DNA from: Bdellovibrionales bacterium
Lineage (GTDB): Bacteria > Bdellovibrionota > Bdellovibrionia > Bdellovibrionales > UBA1609
DNA length: 13,926 nt
Direction of reading: 5' to 3'
Assembly: GCA_020435185.1 (NCBI GenBank)
Contig: JAGRAA010000007.1
Span: 1 to 13,926 of the forward strand
Shown here: positions 1-7,656 of the stretch, piece by piece
Position numbering within the stretch: the stretch's first letter is position 1
How the letters are laid out: each line of letters starts with the position of its first letter
Translations under genes and position numbers: made by a program
Notes under the pieces: model-generated
What the model was told of the DNA's origin: nothing
Seen by the model: only the letters and a program-made list of their open reading frames with translations
Databases searched by the model: none

Positions 1-1
1 A

Positions 2-772
2 GGAGTTGTTCAAAAAAATCTTTTGGCTAAACTAGGGTTAGATAAAGCCGTTCATATTTTTACTGGAAGCGCAGCTACTCCCTCGCATCTTTTTCATTTC
101 TTTCATAAATTAGGCATTACTCTTCAAGAAGCCTACGGGATGTCTGAAAATTTCGCCTATTCCCACTTAAATATTTTTGAAAAAGTTAAATTAGGATCTG
201 TGGGAATTCCTTATCCTCAAGTAAAATGTAGAATTGGAGAGAATCACGAAGTTCAAATCTGGTCTCCTGCTAATATGGTCGGATATTATAAGAATGACGA
301 GGCGACAGCAGAAGCCTTTACTAGCGATGGCTATCTTAAAACCGGTGATCAAGGTCGAATCGATGACGATGGATTTCTTTTTATAACCGGAAGAGTAAAA
401 GAATTATTTAAAACTTCAAAAGGAAAATACGTTAGCCCCACTCCCATCGAAGACAAATTTTTTCAAGAAGATTTATTTGAACAAGTGTGTGTAATGGGAG
501 ATGGCTTTCCTCAGCCCTTTGCCGTAGTAAAGCTGGCACAAGACCTCGAAGATATGGATTCTGAACTCAATGAAAGAATTAAAAAAATAAATAAAACTTT
601 AGACTCTCATGAGCGAATTGCAAAAATCTGCGTAATTAATGATTCTTGGACAGTTGAAAATGGCTTTTTAACACCTACCTTAAAAATCAAACGTTCAATT
701 ATTGAAAAACATTACGCGGGTTACTTTGACCATTGGATGACCCAAAAATCCGTGGTGGTTTATCAAAGGTAA
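2..772 (+). CDS. Long-chain acyl-CoA synthetase (AMP-binding), 3' part
   Basis: This is the C-terminal part of an ANL-superfamily adenylating enzyme that activates a fatty acid to its acyl-CoA through an acyl-adenylate. The frame is open to the window edge, so the start lies upstream; the TTG at 23 is internal. About 256 residues are visible. In order they contain the core motif YGMSE (nt 134-148), the ATP-binding TGD loop followed by GRID (nt 341-364), and a hinge motif GRVKELFKTSKGKYVSP (nt 389-439). The last is the form typical of long-chain fatty acyl-CoA ligases (the COG1022/FAA type). The A10-like segment TPTLKIKR (nt 671-694) carries the expected catalytic lysine near the C-terminus. 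Substrate chain length cannot be told from this part. The next gene starts 16 bases downstream on the same strand, so the two are probably co-transcribed. Confidence 0.93.
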   Translation, partial: GVVQKNLLAKLGLDKAVHIFTGSAATPSHLFHFFHKLGITLQEAYGMSENFAYSHLNIFEKVKLGSVGIPYPQVKCRIGENHEVQIWSPANMVGYYKNDEATAEAFTSDGYLKTGDQGRIDDDGFLFITGRVKELFKTSKGKYVSPTPIEDKFFQEDLFEQVCVMGDGFPQPFAVVKLAQDLEDMDSELNERIKKINKTLDSHERIAKICVINDSWTVENGFLTPTLKIKRSIIEKHYAGYFDHWMTQKSVVVYQR

Positions 773-788
773 TATAAGAATCTAAAAT

Positions 789-1565
789 ATGAATGAAACT
801 TTACAGGACTCTCTAAGGCCCTATATTGAGAAACTAGATTCTCACCAAATCTATAAAAGACTTTGCTCTATTCAACAATTGCGAATATTTATGGAGCATC
901 ATGTTTTTGCTGTGTTAGACTTTATGAGTCTCACCAAAGGCCTTCAAAATGAATTTGCTCCCATTACCAAAATATGGACCCCTCCAAAGAACGCCAAGAT
1001 CGCAAGATTCATAAACGAAATCGTACTTGCCGAAGAGTCAGACGTGATGCCTCCAAATTATGGACAACAAAACTACCTCAGTCATTTTGAAATCTATTGC
1101 CTTGCAATGGAAGAAGTTGGAGCAAATTGCCTCCCCATAAAACGCTTCATCGAAGATATAAAACTCAATAGCTCTCTTGATTTAGGACAACTAGATTATC
1201 TCCCCTTTGCGGCAAAAAAATTTATGGAAACAACTTTTTCATTTATCGAACAAGGTCATATTCATGAAATAGCTGCAGCCTTTTGTTTTGGAAGAGAAAA
1301 AATAATTCCAATTATGTTTAAAGCGATACTCGATGAGATTCAAATCGCAAGAGAAGAGGCTCCTATGTTTCATTACTATATCGAACGCCATATTGAAGTA
1401 GATGGTGACGTACACAGCCACTTAGCCTTTGAAATGGTTCACTCGCTTTGCCAAGACGATGCTTTGAAACTGGAGCAAACCAAAGAAGCGGCAATAACAG
1501 CTATTACCGCAAGATCCCAATTTTGGGATGAGGTTTCCTCTCTATGCGAGAAAGCCTCAACCTGA
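789..1565 (+). CDS. DUF3050 family protein, heme-oxygenase-like fold
   Basis: The 258-residue product resembles the DUF3050 family, which as I recall belongs to the heme oxygenase/TenA-like helical superfamily. It has no signal peptide or membrane segment, so it should be cytosolic. Visible hallmarks are EHHVFAVLDFMS (residues 36-47), an acidic helix around 99-109 (HFEIYCLAMEE), FGRE (167-170), and ERHIEVDGDVHSH (199-211). The last contains H201, D205 and H209 spaced H-x3-D-x3-H. Similarly placed His, Asp and Glu residues bind metal in heme-oxygenase-like diiron oxidases, so E36, H37/H38, E108/E109, E170, H201, D205 and H209 are candidate ligands; this part is inference. The ATG at 789 lies 16 bases after the acyl-CoA ligase stop, with only a weak SD, which suggests translation tied to the upstream gene. 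The biochemical function is unknown. Family call is fairly sure, metal binding is not. Confidence 0.8.
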   Translation: MNETLQDSLRPYIEKLDSHQIYKRLCSIQQLRIFMEHHVFAVLDFMSLTKGLQNEFAPITKIWTPPKNAKIARFINEIVLAEESDVMPPNYGQQNYLSHFEIYCLAMEEVGANCLPIKRFIEDIKLNSSLDLGQLDYLPFAAKKFMETTFSFIEQGHIHEIAAAFCFGREKIIPIMFKAILDEIQIAREEAPMFHYYIERHIEVDGDVHSHLAFEMVHSLCQDDALKLEQTKEAAITAITARSQFWDEVSSLCEKAST

Positions 1566-2777
1566 TTAATAGCCTATTTTTACTTCTATGGGTAAATGAT
1601 CAGAGACTCCCATATCTTCTAGTCTATTTTTCTCATGTCTAAACCCATTGGGAATCTTAATAGTCTTTATGACTCGACCGTTATCTCTAATTTCAAAATC
1701 TCTCATCATAAAGTCTTCATGAACAATGTGAAAGCTATCGACCATTATATCTGTTCCCTTTTTGTCTACTAAGGACTGACTCACAAAAAAGCGATCCAGC
1801 TTATTCCAATCTGCTCTAGGACGATAAAAATAACTTCCAGCTGGGTCCTCATGGTTAGGGAACTCAGCATTACGAAGAGTTTCAATATCTGAAACCGGTG
1901 TTCCCCATTGGCCGTTCAAAACCACATCGTTAAATGGATGAGGACGATCGTCTCGTACAGTATTGAAATCTCCCATCATGATAAAATGATAATCTTTTAC
2001 CCAAGATTCGAGTAAATACTTCTCTCTCTTCGAAGCCACCTCTTCCATAACAACCTTGGCGACTTCTGTTCTCGATTCATCAGAATTCCCTTGAGATGGC
2101 CAATGATTTAAGCTGACAGCAAGCACTTGGCCAGGTTTATCTTTGAGCTGAAAATGTACTAATAAAGAATCTCTCGTTGGTTTTCCACTATATTCTGGAG
2201 CTCTCATAGCGATATGGGTTTCTTCAATGAGCTCTAACTTATCAGGGTTATAAAACAACGCGACGTCTATGCCCCGTTTATCTGGCCCCTTAGTCATTAC
2301 AAAAGTCTTATACCCGATTCGGTCCGCTAACATTTGAGCAACATTACGGTTTTCAATTTCAACTGTTCCTAAAATATCAGGAATACGTTCTTTATGAAGA
2401 ACCACTTTTCTAATTACGCCCAATTTATAATTTAGCTTCTCAGCCGTCCAATCTGTTTTTTTACACATATCCGCATAATAGCTGTTTCCTGAATTCATCT
2501 GGTCACACTTCTTCACCTTATCTGGAAAAGAAAATGGTAAAAATTCAATATCATTTTTATCCACCCCCTCTTCAATATCGTGTTGAGTATCAAACAGATT
2601 GTGTAGATTGTAGCTCATAACGTAGAGATTAGATTCTTCAGAAAAACCAGGAGTGGTCTCCCCAAAAGGATTAAGAGGAGGACTCGGATCTTGGTTTTTT
2701 GCACCACATCCCCCCAAACAATAAACCACTGACAATAACAAAAAACCCGTGGACACCCAATTTTTCAAACCAGACAT
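1566..2777 (-). CDS. Endonuclease/exonuclease/phosphatase-family lipoprotein
   Basis: The 403-residue product starts with a lipoprotein signal: a hydrophobic stretch (residues 11-20), then the lipobox LGGC with Cys24, followed by Gly-Ala. This suggests outer-membrane rather than inner-membrane sorting. The mature part is an EEP (DNase I-like) domain with all major motifs: SYNLHNLFDT (55-64), TVEIEN with the metal-binding Glu (138-143), RGIDVALFY (168-176), NHWPS with catalytic His225, GDFNT (269-273), and the terminal SDHLPIE (392-398). SYNLHNLFD and the EIEN form of the Glu motif resemble secreted nucleases of the ExeM/NucH type, so a surface nuclease is the best guess; a phosphodiesterase on another substrate is possible. 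The ATG has a G-rich SD at 2783-2788. The gene lies 84 bases after the TauE-like gene and seems to have its own promoter. Its stop abuts the convergent DUF3050 stop with no base between. Confidence 0.88.
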   Translation of the reverse strand: MSGLKNWVSTGFLLLSVVYCLGGCGAKNQDPSPPLNPFGETTPGFSEESNLYVMSYNLHNLFDTQHDIEEGVDKNDIEFLPFSFPDKVKKCDQMNSGNSYYADMCKKTDWTAEKLNYKLGVIRKVVLHKERIPDILGTVEIENRNVAQMLADRIGYKTFVMTKGPDKRGIDVALFYNPDKLELIEETHIAMRAPEYSGKPTRDSLLVHFQLKDKPGQVLAVSLNHWPSQGNSDESRTEVAKVVMEEVASKREKYLLESWVKDYHFIMMGDFNTVRDDRPHPFNDVVLNGQWGTPVSDIETLRNAEFPNHEDPAGSYFYRPRADWNKLDRFFVSQSLVDKKGTDIMVDSFHIVHEDFMMRDFEIRDNGRVIKTIKIPNGFRHEKNRLEDMGVSDHLPIEVKIGY

Positions 2778-2782
2778 ACCGT

Positions 2783-2797
2783 CCCCCCTTTTGGGGA
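2783..2797 (-). promoter_or_regulatory. SD-containing hairpin in the nuclease leader
   Basis: On the minus strand a UCUCCCC run (ending at 2793) can pair with the G-rich SD of the lipoprotein gene (GGGGGG, 2788-2783) across a short A-rich loop. The minimal stem is four to five G-C-rich pairs. The same Gs serve as the SD, five bases before the ATG at 2777, so folding would hide the ribosome site. Seen directly: complementarity and position. Translational control is inferred. Confidence 0.4.
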
Positions 2798-2819
2798 GAA
2801 CTTTACCGGCTTTTACACA

Positions 2820-2828
2820 ATTATGACA
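2820..2828 (-). promoter_or_regulatory. Extended -10 promoter for the lipoprotein gene
   Basis: The minus strand reads TGTCATAAT: an extended -10 TGn followed by CATAAT, five of six matches to the consensus. There is no good -35 at normal spacing, which extended -10 promoters tolerate. A start near 2813 would give a leader of about 36 bases containing the hairpin. A 12-base perfect palindrome, TTTGTTAACAAA at 2844-2855, lies just upstream and could be an operator. The assignment rests on pattern only. Confidence 0.35.
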
Positions 2829-2861
2829 AACGCTTATTTAATATTTGTTAACAAAATAGAC

Positions 2862-3842
2862 TTATTTTGTAGAATCTATCATTCCCCTAATCAAATAAGT
2901 CAGTGAAATGATACATAAAAGAGCGGTGGACCCAAATATGGCCACTGAAGCCGCTAGATCTAAACCCATTTGCTTTAGAGCTATAGACACAGCAGCAATG
3001 ACTATAAGTACAGCAAAAAGGACCTGTAACTTTTGGGCATCAATATATTTAGTGGTGGCCACTCCCACCAGAGTGCCTACAAAACTCCCCGAAAAAACCA
3101 ATCCTGCAGCCATCCAATCTACTCTTTCTGAAAGAGCAAATGTAATCGTACCACTGACGCTGGCAATGAAAACGCAAACCAAACTTGTTGCAATGGCGAT
3201 TAAAGGAGGAACTCCAATCACATAAGCCATAACAGGCATAAGTAGAAACCCGCCACCAACACCCATAATTCCAGAAAAGACTCCTGCCACTATGCCTATG
3301 CTGACTAAAAACAACCAATAAGTCTCTAAGTCTTCATGCTTAAGCTTTAATTTGGGACCAGCAAAAAAAGGACGCAAAAAGATGTTTGTTTTACGAATGG
3401 CTTTTTCTTCAGCTGTTTCTTTTTGAAAGTATAATCGTCTAAAAATTGAAATCGCCATATACATTAAAAGCACAAAGTACATCGCTCGAGTCACCAGCCC
3501 CGCATTCCCTAACTGTTCTAAATACAGCAAAATATATTTTCCCAGTTGAACTCCAATGATCATGGGGAAACCTATGATCATACCCAAAGTTAAATCTGTA
3601 TTGCCATGTTTACGATGCTTCATCAAACCGGTAAAAGAAGTTCCCATCATTTGAGCTAAACCCGTCCCCACGGCGTATGTCATGGGAATACCTAAAATAT
3701 TCAAAGCAGGAGTAATCAACCATCCCCCGCCAACACCCAATAAGCCGGACAGCAACCCTACTCCTAAACCTAAACCTATTAAATATAAAATAGAAACGTC
3801 GACTCCGCTAACGGCTAAATGTACCTCAAACACCGATTTCAT
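2862..3842 (-). CDS. TauE/SafE family membrane transporter
   Basis: The 326-residue protein is almost entirely hydrophobic and has the two-repeat layout of TauE/SafE (DUF81) transporters. Each half carries the glycine-rich signature: SGLLGVGGGWL (32-42) and SGIMGVGGGFL (190-200). The halves are joined by a charged linker (about 135-172). Members of this family are implicated in export or uptake of sulfite, sulfoacetate and other organic or sulfur anions. Here the gene overlaps the end of the chaperone gene in the Mo-oxidoreductase cluster, so it may move that enzyme's substrate or product. The listed ATG (3842) has GAGG directly against it, which is too close for a normal SD. A GTG three codons later (3833) has the same AAGAGG nine bases upstream and may be the true start, shortening the protein to 323 residues. 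Family call is strong; substrate unknown. Confidence 0.88.
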   Translation of the reverse strand: MKSVFEVHLAVSGVDVSILYLIGLGLGVGLLSGLLGVGGGWLITPALNILGIPMTYAVGTGLAQMMGTSFTGLMKHRKHGNTDLTLGMIIGFPMIIGVQLGKYILLYLEQLGNAGLVTRAMYFVLLMYMAISIFRRLYFQKETAEEKAIRKTNIFLRPFFAGPKLKLKHEDLETYWLFLVSIGIVAGVFSGIMGVGGGFLLMPVMAYVIGVPPLIAIATSLVCVFIASVSGTITFALSERVDWMAAGLVFSGSFVGTLVGVATTKYIDAQKLQVLFAVLIVIAAVSIALKQMGLDLAASVAIFGSTALLCIISLTYLIRGMIDSTK

Positions 3843-4779
3843 CCTCTTTTATGTTTTTTGCTTTTCTTAATTCATTGAGAATCACCATGGTCGTATTCAT
3901 TTTTGCGACCCACTCCATTTTTATTAATTCAAATTCAGAAGACATACTATAAACTTGTTTTTTCCATCGAGCGACAATGACTTCTAATTCATTAATCAAC
4001 TCATCTAATTTTTCATACTTTGAAGATTCCAATAATAAAGATTTAAACATGGACAATCGGTCACCAAATGCTAAAGGAACTCTGATATCAAATGAGAGCA
4101 TTTGCAGCAAATGCTTAGAGATGTAAAGACCACTCAATGAAGGAGAAACAAAATGCTTTGCGATTTGAACAACACCAGTAGATTTATCCGTCATGAAATT
4201 CAAACCATCTTCCTCAGACAGTTTAAATAATTTTTCAGAAAATTTATGTCCCCCCCCTAATGAACACCATTCCATATAGAGAATCTGAATCAGCAAAGAT
4301 AACACTTGTTCAAAAAATGGAGATTTGACATCCTTTAAACTAAAGTACAAGTGATAGACCCAAGAAAATAGATATTGATATAAAAATTCTTTTTTTTCTT
4401 CGGCAGATATTTTCTTTTTTTGAAGATGATCATAAAACCTCAACAGGACTCCTATATGAGAAGGAGATATCCCATATTCTTGAGAGTTTATGTGAAAGTT
4501 ATGGCCATTAAAAATTTTAAGAAGTTCAGAGTCTCTTCTCTCATAGCCTTCGCTACAACTTTCAACAAAATAGCTAAAATAAGGAAACACATTAAGACCA
4601 AATACACGATAGTGTTCGGCCGCCACTTGATCATCGTCCTCAAGCTGAAGCAAAGAAAGGTCAAGCTGTCTTCTTTGGGTATCGGCGAGAGGAAGTTGAT
4701 CAACAACCCCTCTCCAATTAAGCTCAGGCAAACCCAATAATAGTTCAGAAAACTGCCAATATACCGATTTATCTTCCAA
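3826..4779 (-). CDS. TorD/NarJ-like chaperone for a Mo enzyme
   Basis: A 317-residue, mostly helical cytoplasmic protein resembling the TorD/DmsD/NarJ maturation chaperones that hold a molybdoenzyme subunit during cofactor insertion. Family-like features are EHYRVFGLNVFPYFSYF (55-71), the position of the usual Y-x-x-LF...P-x-x-S-Y segment, and SPSHIGVLLRFYDHL (105-119), matching the conserved (D/S)H-hydrophobic-x-F motif. At 317 residues it is well over the usual 200-230; the extra C-terminal half (about 190-317) has no motif I recognise, and 250-310 looks like charged helices. The start is TTG (4779), chosen because GAGG sits at 4786-4789, six bases upstream. It overlaps the Mo-subunit stop by 11 bases, which fits coupled translation with its likely client. 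A run of eight Gs encodes G175-G177. Family assignment rests partly on context. Confidence 0.78.
   Translation of the reverse strand: MEDKSVYWQFSELLLGLPELNWRGVVDQLPLADTQRRQLDLSLLQLEDDDQVAAEHYRVFGLNVFPYFSYFVESCSEGYERRDSELLKIFNGHNFHINSQEYGISPSHIGVLLRFYDHLQKKKISAEEKKEFLYQYLFSWVYHLYFSLKDVKSPFFEQVLSLLIQILYMEWCSLGGGHKFSEKLFKLSEEDGLNFMTDKSTGVVQIAKHFVSPSLSGLYISKHLLQMLSFDIRVPLAFGDRLSMFKSLLLESSKYEKLDELINELEVIVARWKKQVYSMSSEFELIKMEWVAKMNTTMVILNELRKAKNIKEDEIGV
4250..4257 (-). repeat. G8 homopolymer inside the chaperone gene
   Basis: Eight consecutive G on the coding strand (codons GGG GGG GGA, residues 175-177). One inserted G would put TAA two codons later. One deleted G would shift the frame to a TGA about 17 codons after the tract. 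Either change would cut the 317-residue protein to roughly 180-195 residues. Such a run stands out in AT-rich coding DNA, but slippage is not demonstrated. Confidence 0.6.
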
Positions 4780-7642
4780 AGGGAGCCTCAGGGAGCTTAT
4801 ACGCTTCTTTCACTGGCTTTAAAGGTCTTTTAAACCAATAGGGCCTTCGTGTGCCATTTGGACTGTAATCCACAGCCGAACGTGTTTTTGCTACCCATTC
4901 TTTATATATTTTCATCGACTTATTCGTATCCACATAGACATCTCCGTAACGATCTTCTTGAGAGGCTCTGGTTACTTTTGCCCATTGTAGCCAACAATGA
5001 GCTCCGCTCTGAGGATCTGGATGAACGGCATGAGTTAAATTTTGATGAACTCCGACGTCATTCCACCAAATTCTCTTTGTATCAGGATCCGAAGACTCCC
5101 AAGGGCCTCCCCCTTTTAAGATATTCAAATGATGACCACCTTTCCCATCCTCTTCTAATTTCACTTCAGAAGTCATACCCGGGGAACCACTGCGAAATTG
5201 CTCTCCCTCTAATCGCCAACGTCCCAAGTGATGAGAACAGGCCACGATTCCTGGCTTAATCCCTTCGGTCACCCAGGCCTTGTCGACAAAATACCCTATT
5301 TCCGTTTCTATTTTTAAAAGATCTCCGGAATTAATTTTTAGTCTTTCTGCATCGATAGGATTTATCCAAATAGGATTCTTATGACTTATCTCATACAGCC
5401 ATTTACAATTCGCGCTTCGAGTGTGAATAAGGGTCGGCAACCTAAAGTTAGGAAGCAATATCATTTCGTCTTTTTCTCGATGAATAAAATCGGGATGAAC
5501 ATGACTCTTTAAACTCCAAGGGATCGTGTATTCTTTTTCTGGCCAACCCCAGTCACTCATCGTCGCCGAATAAAACTCTAGCTTTTTACTTGGAGTTGTA
5601 AATCCAACTTTAAATTCTCCGTTGACTTCAACTCCTACCACTTCACCCTGAGAGTTTTTTACCAAACCTTCTTCGGTCGCTTGAACGCCAGATTCTGCAA
5701 CTGGCTTTTCATAAGGTTTGTAATTAGACTTTTTGACTTCAAAACATCCATATTTTTTCATATAGGCCAAAGGAGTAAGACCGTGTTCTTTAGCGACTTC
5801 TGGTAAACCTGGTACTGAGTGTTCAAAAACATATGCCCAGTATTCATCCTGACTAATTGGCTCTCCCGGTCTCTCAGGACTCTCAAAGTGCTTTTTAATT
5901 CCTAACGATCCATCCGGATCCATTCGCCAAGACAGTTCTACCCAAAACTCATTTTCTTCCCACACTTCGCCATGATTGGCCTCGTAGGTGAACTTCACTG
6001 GTTTCCCAGCTCTTTCCATCGCCACTCTTCGAACGGGCTGTCTAAAGCCAATCCACTGACCTGCGTGGGTTTCTTGGCTCATAAGATCATGGCGCTCTCC
6101 AGAATGACCCATCGGAAGTACATAATCTGCAAACCAAGCCGATTCATTCCATGTTGGAGTCAAAGCGACGTGAAACTTAAGGGTCTCTTCATTTTTTAAA
6201 TGCTTTAACCACATAAAACCATCAGGATTGATCCACATGGGGTTATAAACCCTCGTAAAGTAAACATCGACCTCGCCACGTCCCTCTTCAAGAAAATGAG
6301 GGAGTAAAAAGCTCATTTCATAAAAAGCCAAAGGCCACTCATGAGGTAAATGAAGTTCATTCCATGCATTGAAAGCGGGAGGCTGATCAAAGGGCTTAGG
6401 AACAAATTTATTCCAAGAATTACCAGAAGTTCCTCCTTTTGTTCCTACACTCCCTGTAAGCACATTGAGAAAGAATAGTGTTCTTGCAACTTGCCATCCT
6501 CCAAGATTTCCCATAGTTGCGGCTCGCCAAGTGTGCGTCGACAACCGACCATCACACTCCGCTATAATTTCTGCTGTAGCTTTAATTCGGTCCAAAGGAA
6601 CTTGAGATTCTTCTGCTGCTCTCTCTAAGGTATAGTCCTTGTATAAAACCTTTAGGGCTCGGTCAAAGTGTTTAAATTCAAAAACACCATCTAATGACGC
6701 GTATTCAGCTTTTAAAGTTTTTAAATCATTAGTATCAGAAAACCTTTCATTCAACGTAAAGGCCTTTAAGAAACCTTTCCAATCTACCCAATCTTCAACG
6801 TATTTTTTATTATAGAGGTCATTCTGAATCAAATAATTGGCAATGGCTAACAACAAAACTGACTCACTACCTGGCCATGTCGGCAACCATACATCCGATT
6901 TAGAGGCCGTATTACTCAATCGAGGATCTAACGTAATTAATTTCGCACCACTCATTTTTCCTTCGATGATTCTTTGTGCATGAGGGTTGAAATAGTGACC
7001 TGTCTCAAGATGAGCGGAGATCAGGAGAATAACTTTCGCATGAGCATGATCTGGACTTGGACGATCAAAACCTGACCACGTATAATATCCCAAACGAGCA
7101 CTACTCGAACAAATATTTGTATGAGAATTATGTCCGTCCACCCCCCAAGCGGATATGCATCGATTGGCATAATGATCTTCCCCTGGACGGCCCACATGGT
7201 ACATAATCCCATCCCGCCGATTCTTTCTGCTCTCCCTCATCTTTTCAGCAATATCATTTAAAGCTTCATCCCAAGAAACTCTTTTCCACTTTCCTTCTCC
7301 TCTTTTACCGACTCGCTTCAGAGGATAAAGAATTCTTTCTGGATCATATATTTGGTTATGTGTCGCTGGTCCTTTTGCACAATTTCTGCCTCTGCTTCCA
7401 GGATGAACAGGGTTTCCTTCAAATTTTTTTATTTCATAATTTTTCTTATCGACATAAGCTAAAAGACCACAAGCACTTTCACAATTAAAACAAATTGTAG
7501 GAACCAAAGTATAATTCTTTTGGACTTTCTTAGGCCACTCTTTTGAATCATATTCAACCCAATCGTCCCATTTGTCAGGAGTAGGGTACCTACTGGTTCT
7601 TCCGTCTGGATGGATCACTTCTATCATTTCTTCTTTTTTCAT
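4769..7642 (-). CDS. Molybdopterin oxidoreductase, catalytic subunit
   Basis: This 957-residue protein belongs to the DMSO-reductase (MopB) superfamily. The N-terminal [4Fe-4S] site is C51-x2-C54-x3-C58-x29-C88, followed by the K90 typical of electron-relaying members. The bis-MGD domain follows: GRPGED (151-156), SHTNICSSS (173-181) with C178 as probable Mo or W ligand, LISAHLETGH (207-216), LDPR (238-241), YNPMWINPDG (466-475), and a PTWNESAWFADYVLP segment (496-510). The C-terminal dinucleotide-binding domain spans about 725-850. There is no twin-arginine signal, so it should remain in the cytoplasm. Length and a Cys ligand recall the Psr/Phs/Soe group (polysulfide, thiosulfate, cytoplasmic sulfite dehydrogenase), but the substrate is not determined. 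ATG 7642 has AGGAAGAGG just upstream. The gene lies 14 bases after the FeS/NrfD gene and overlaps the chaperone gene by 11. Confidence 0.93.
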   Translation of the reverse strand: MKKEEMIEVIHPDGRTSRYPTPDKWDDWVEYDSKEWPKKVQKNYTLVPTICFNCESACGLLAYVDKKNYEIKKFEGNPVHPGSRGRNCAKGPATHNQIYDPERILYPLKRVGKRGEGKWKRVSWDEALNDIAEKMRESRKNRRDGIMYHVGRPGEDHYANRCISAWGVDGHNSHTNICSSSARLGYYTWSGFDRPSPDHAHAKVILLISAHLETGHYFNPHAQRIIEGKMSGAKLITLDPRLSNTASKSDVWLPTWPGSESVLLLAIANYLIQNDLYNKKYVEDWVDWKGFLKAFTLNERFSDTNDLKTLKAEYASLDGVFEFKHFDRALKVLYKDYTLERAAEESQVPLDRIKATAEIIAECDGRLSTHTWRAATMGNLGGWQVARTLFFLNVLTGSVGTKGGTSGNSWNKFVPKPFDQPPAFNAWNELHLPHEWPLAFYEMSFLLPHFLEEGRGEVDVYFTRVYNPMWINPDGFMWLKHLKNEETLKFHVALTPTWNESAWFADYVLPMGHSGERHDLMSQETHAGQWIGFRQPVRRVAMERAGKPVKFTYEANHGEVWEENEFWVELSWRMDPDGSLGIKKHFESPERPGEPISQDEYWAYVFEHSVPGLPEVAKEHGLTPLAYMKKYGCFEVKKSNYKPYEKPVAESGVQATEEGLVKNSQGEVVGVEVNGEFKVGFTTPSKKLEFYSATMSDWGWPEKEYTIPWSLKSHVHPDFIHREKDEMILLPNFRLPTLIHTRSANCKWLYEISHKNPIWINPIDAERLKINSGDLLKIETEIGYFVDKAWVTEGIKPGIVACSHHLGRWRLEGEQFRSGSPGMTSEVKLEEDGKGGHHLNILKGGGPWESSDPDTKRIWWNDVGVHQNLTHAVHPDPQSGAHCWLQWAKVTRASQEDRYGDVYVDTNKSMKIYKEWVAKTRSAVDYSPNGTRRPYWFKRPLKPVKEAYKLPEAPFGR

Positions 7643-7656
7643 GGCCTCTTCCTAAG

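Noticed and set aside
3049..3318. Minus-strand 89-codon frame inside the TauE-like gene
   Set aside because: It is an alternate frame of the same strand overlapping a conserved glycine-rich repeat; composition (Trp, Cys, Arg rich) is typical of a shadow translation.
4849..5259. Plus-strand 136-codon open frame
   Set aside because: It lies wholly antisense to the well-supported Mo-subunit gene, has no recognisable domain or good SD, and looks like a shadow frame. The other antisense frames (2908-3225, 4420-4740, 8503-8793, 8899-9225, 11931-12194) were dropped for the same reason.
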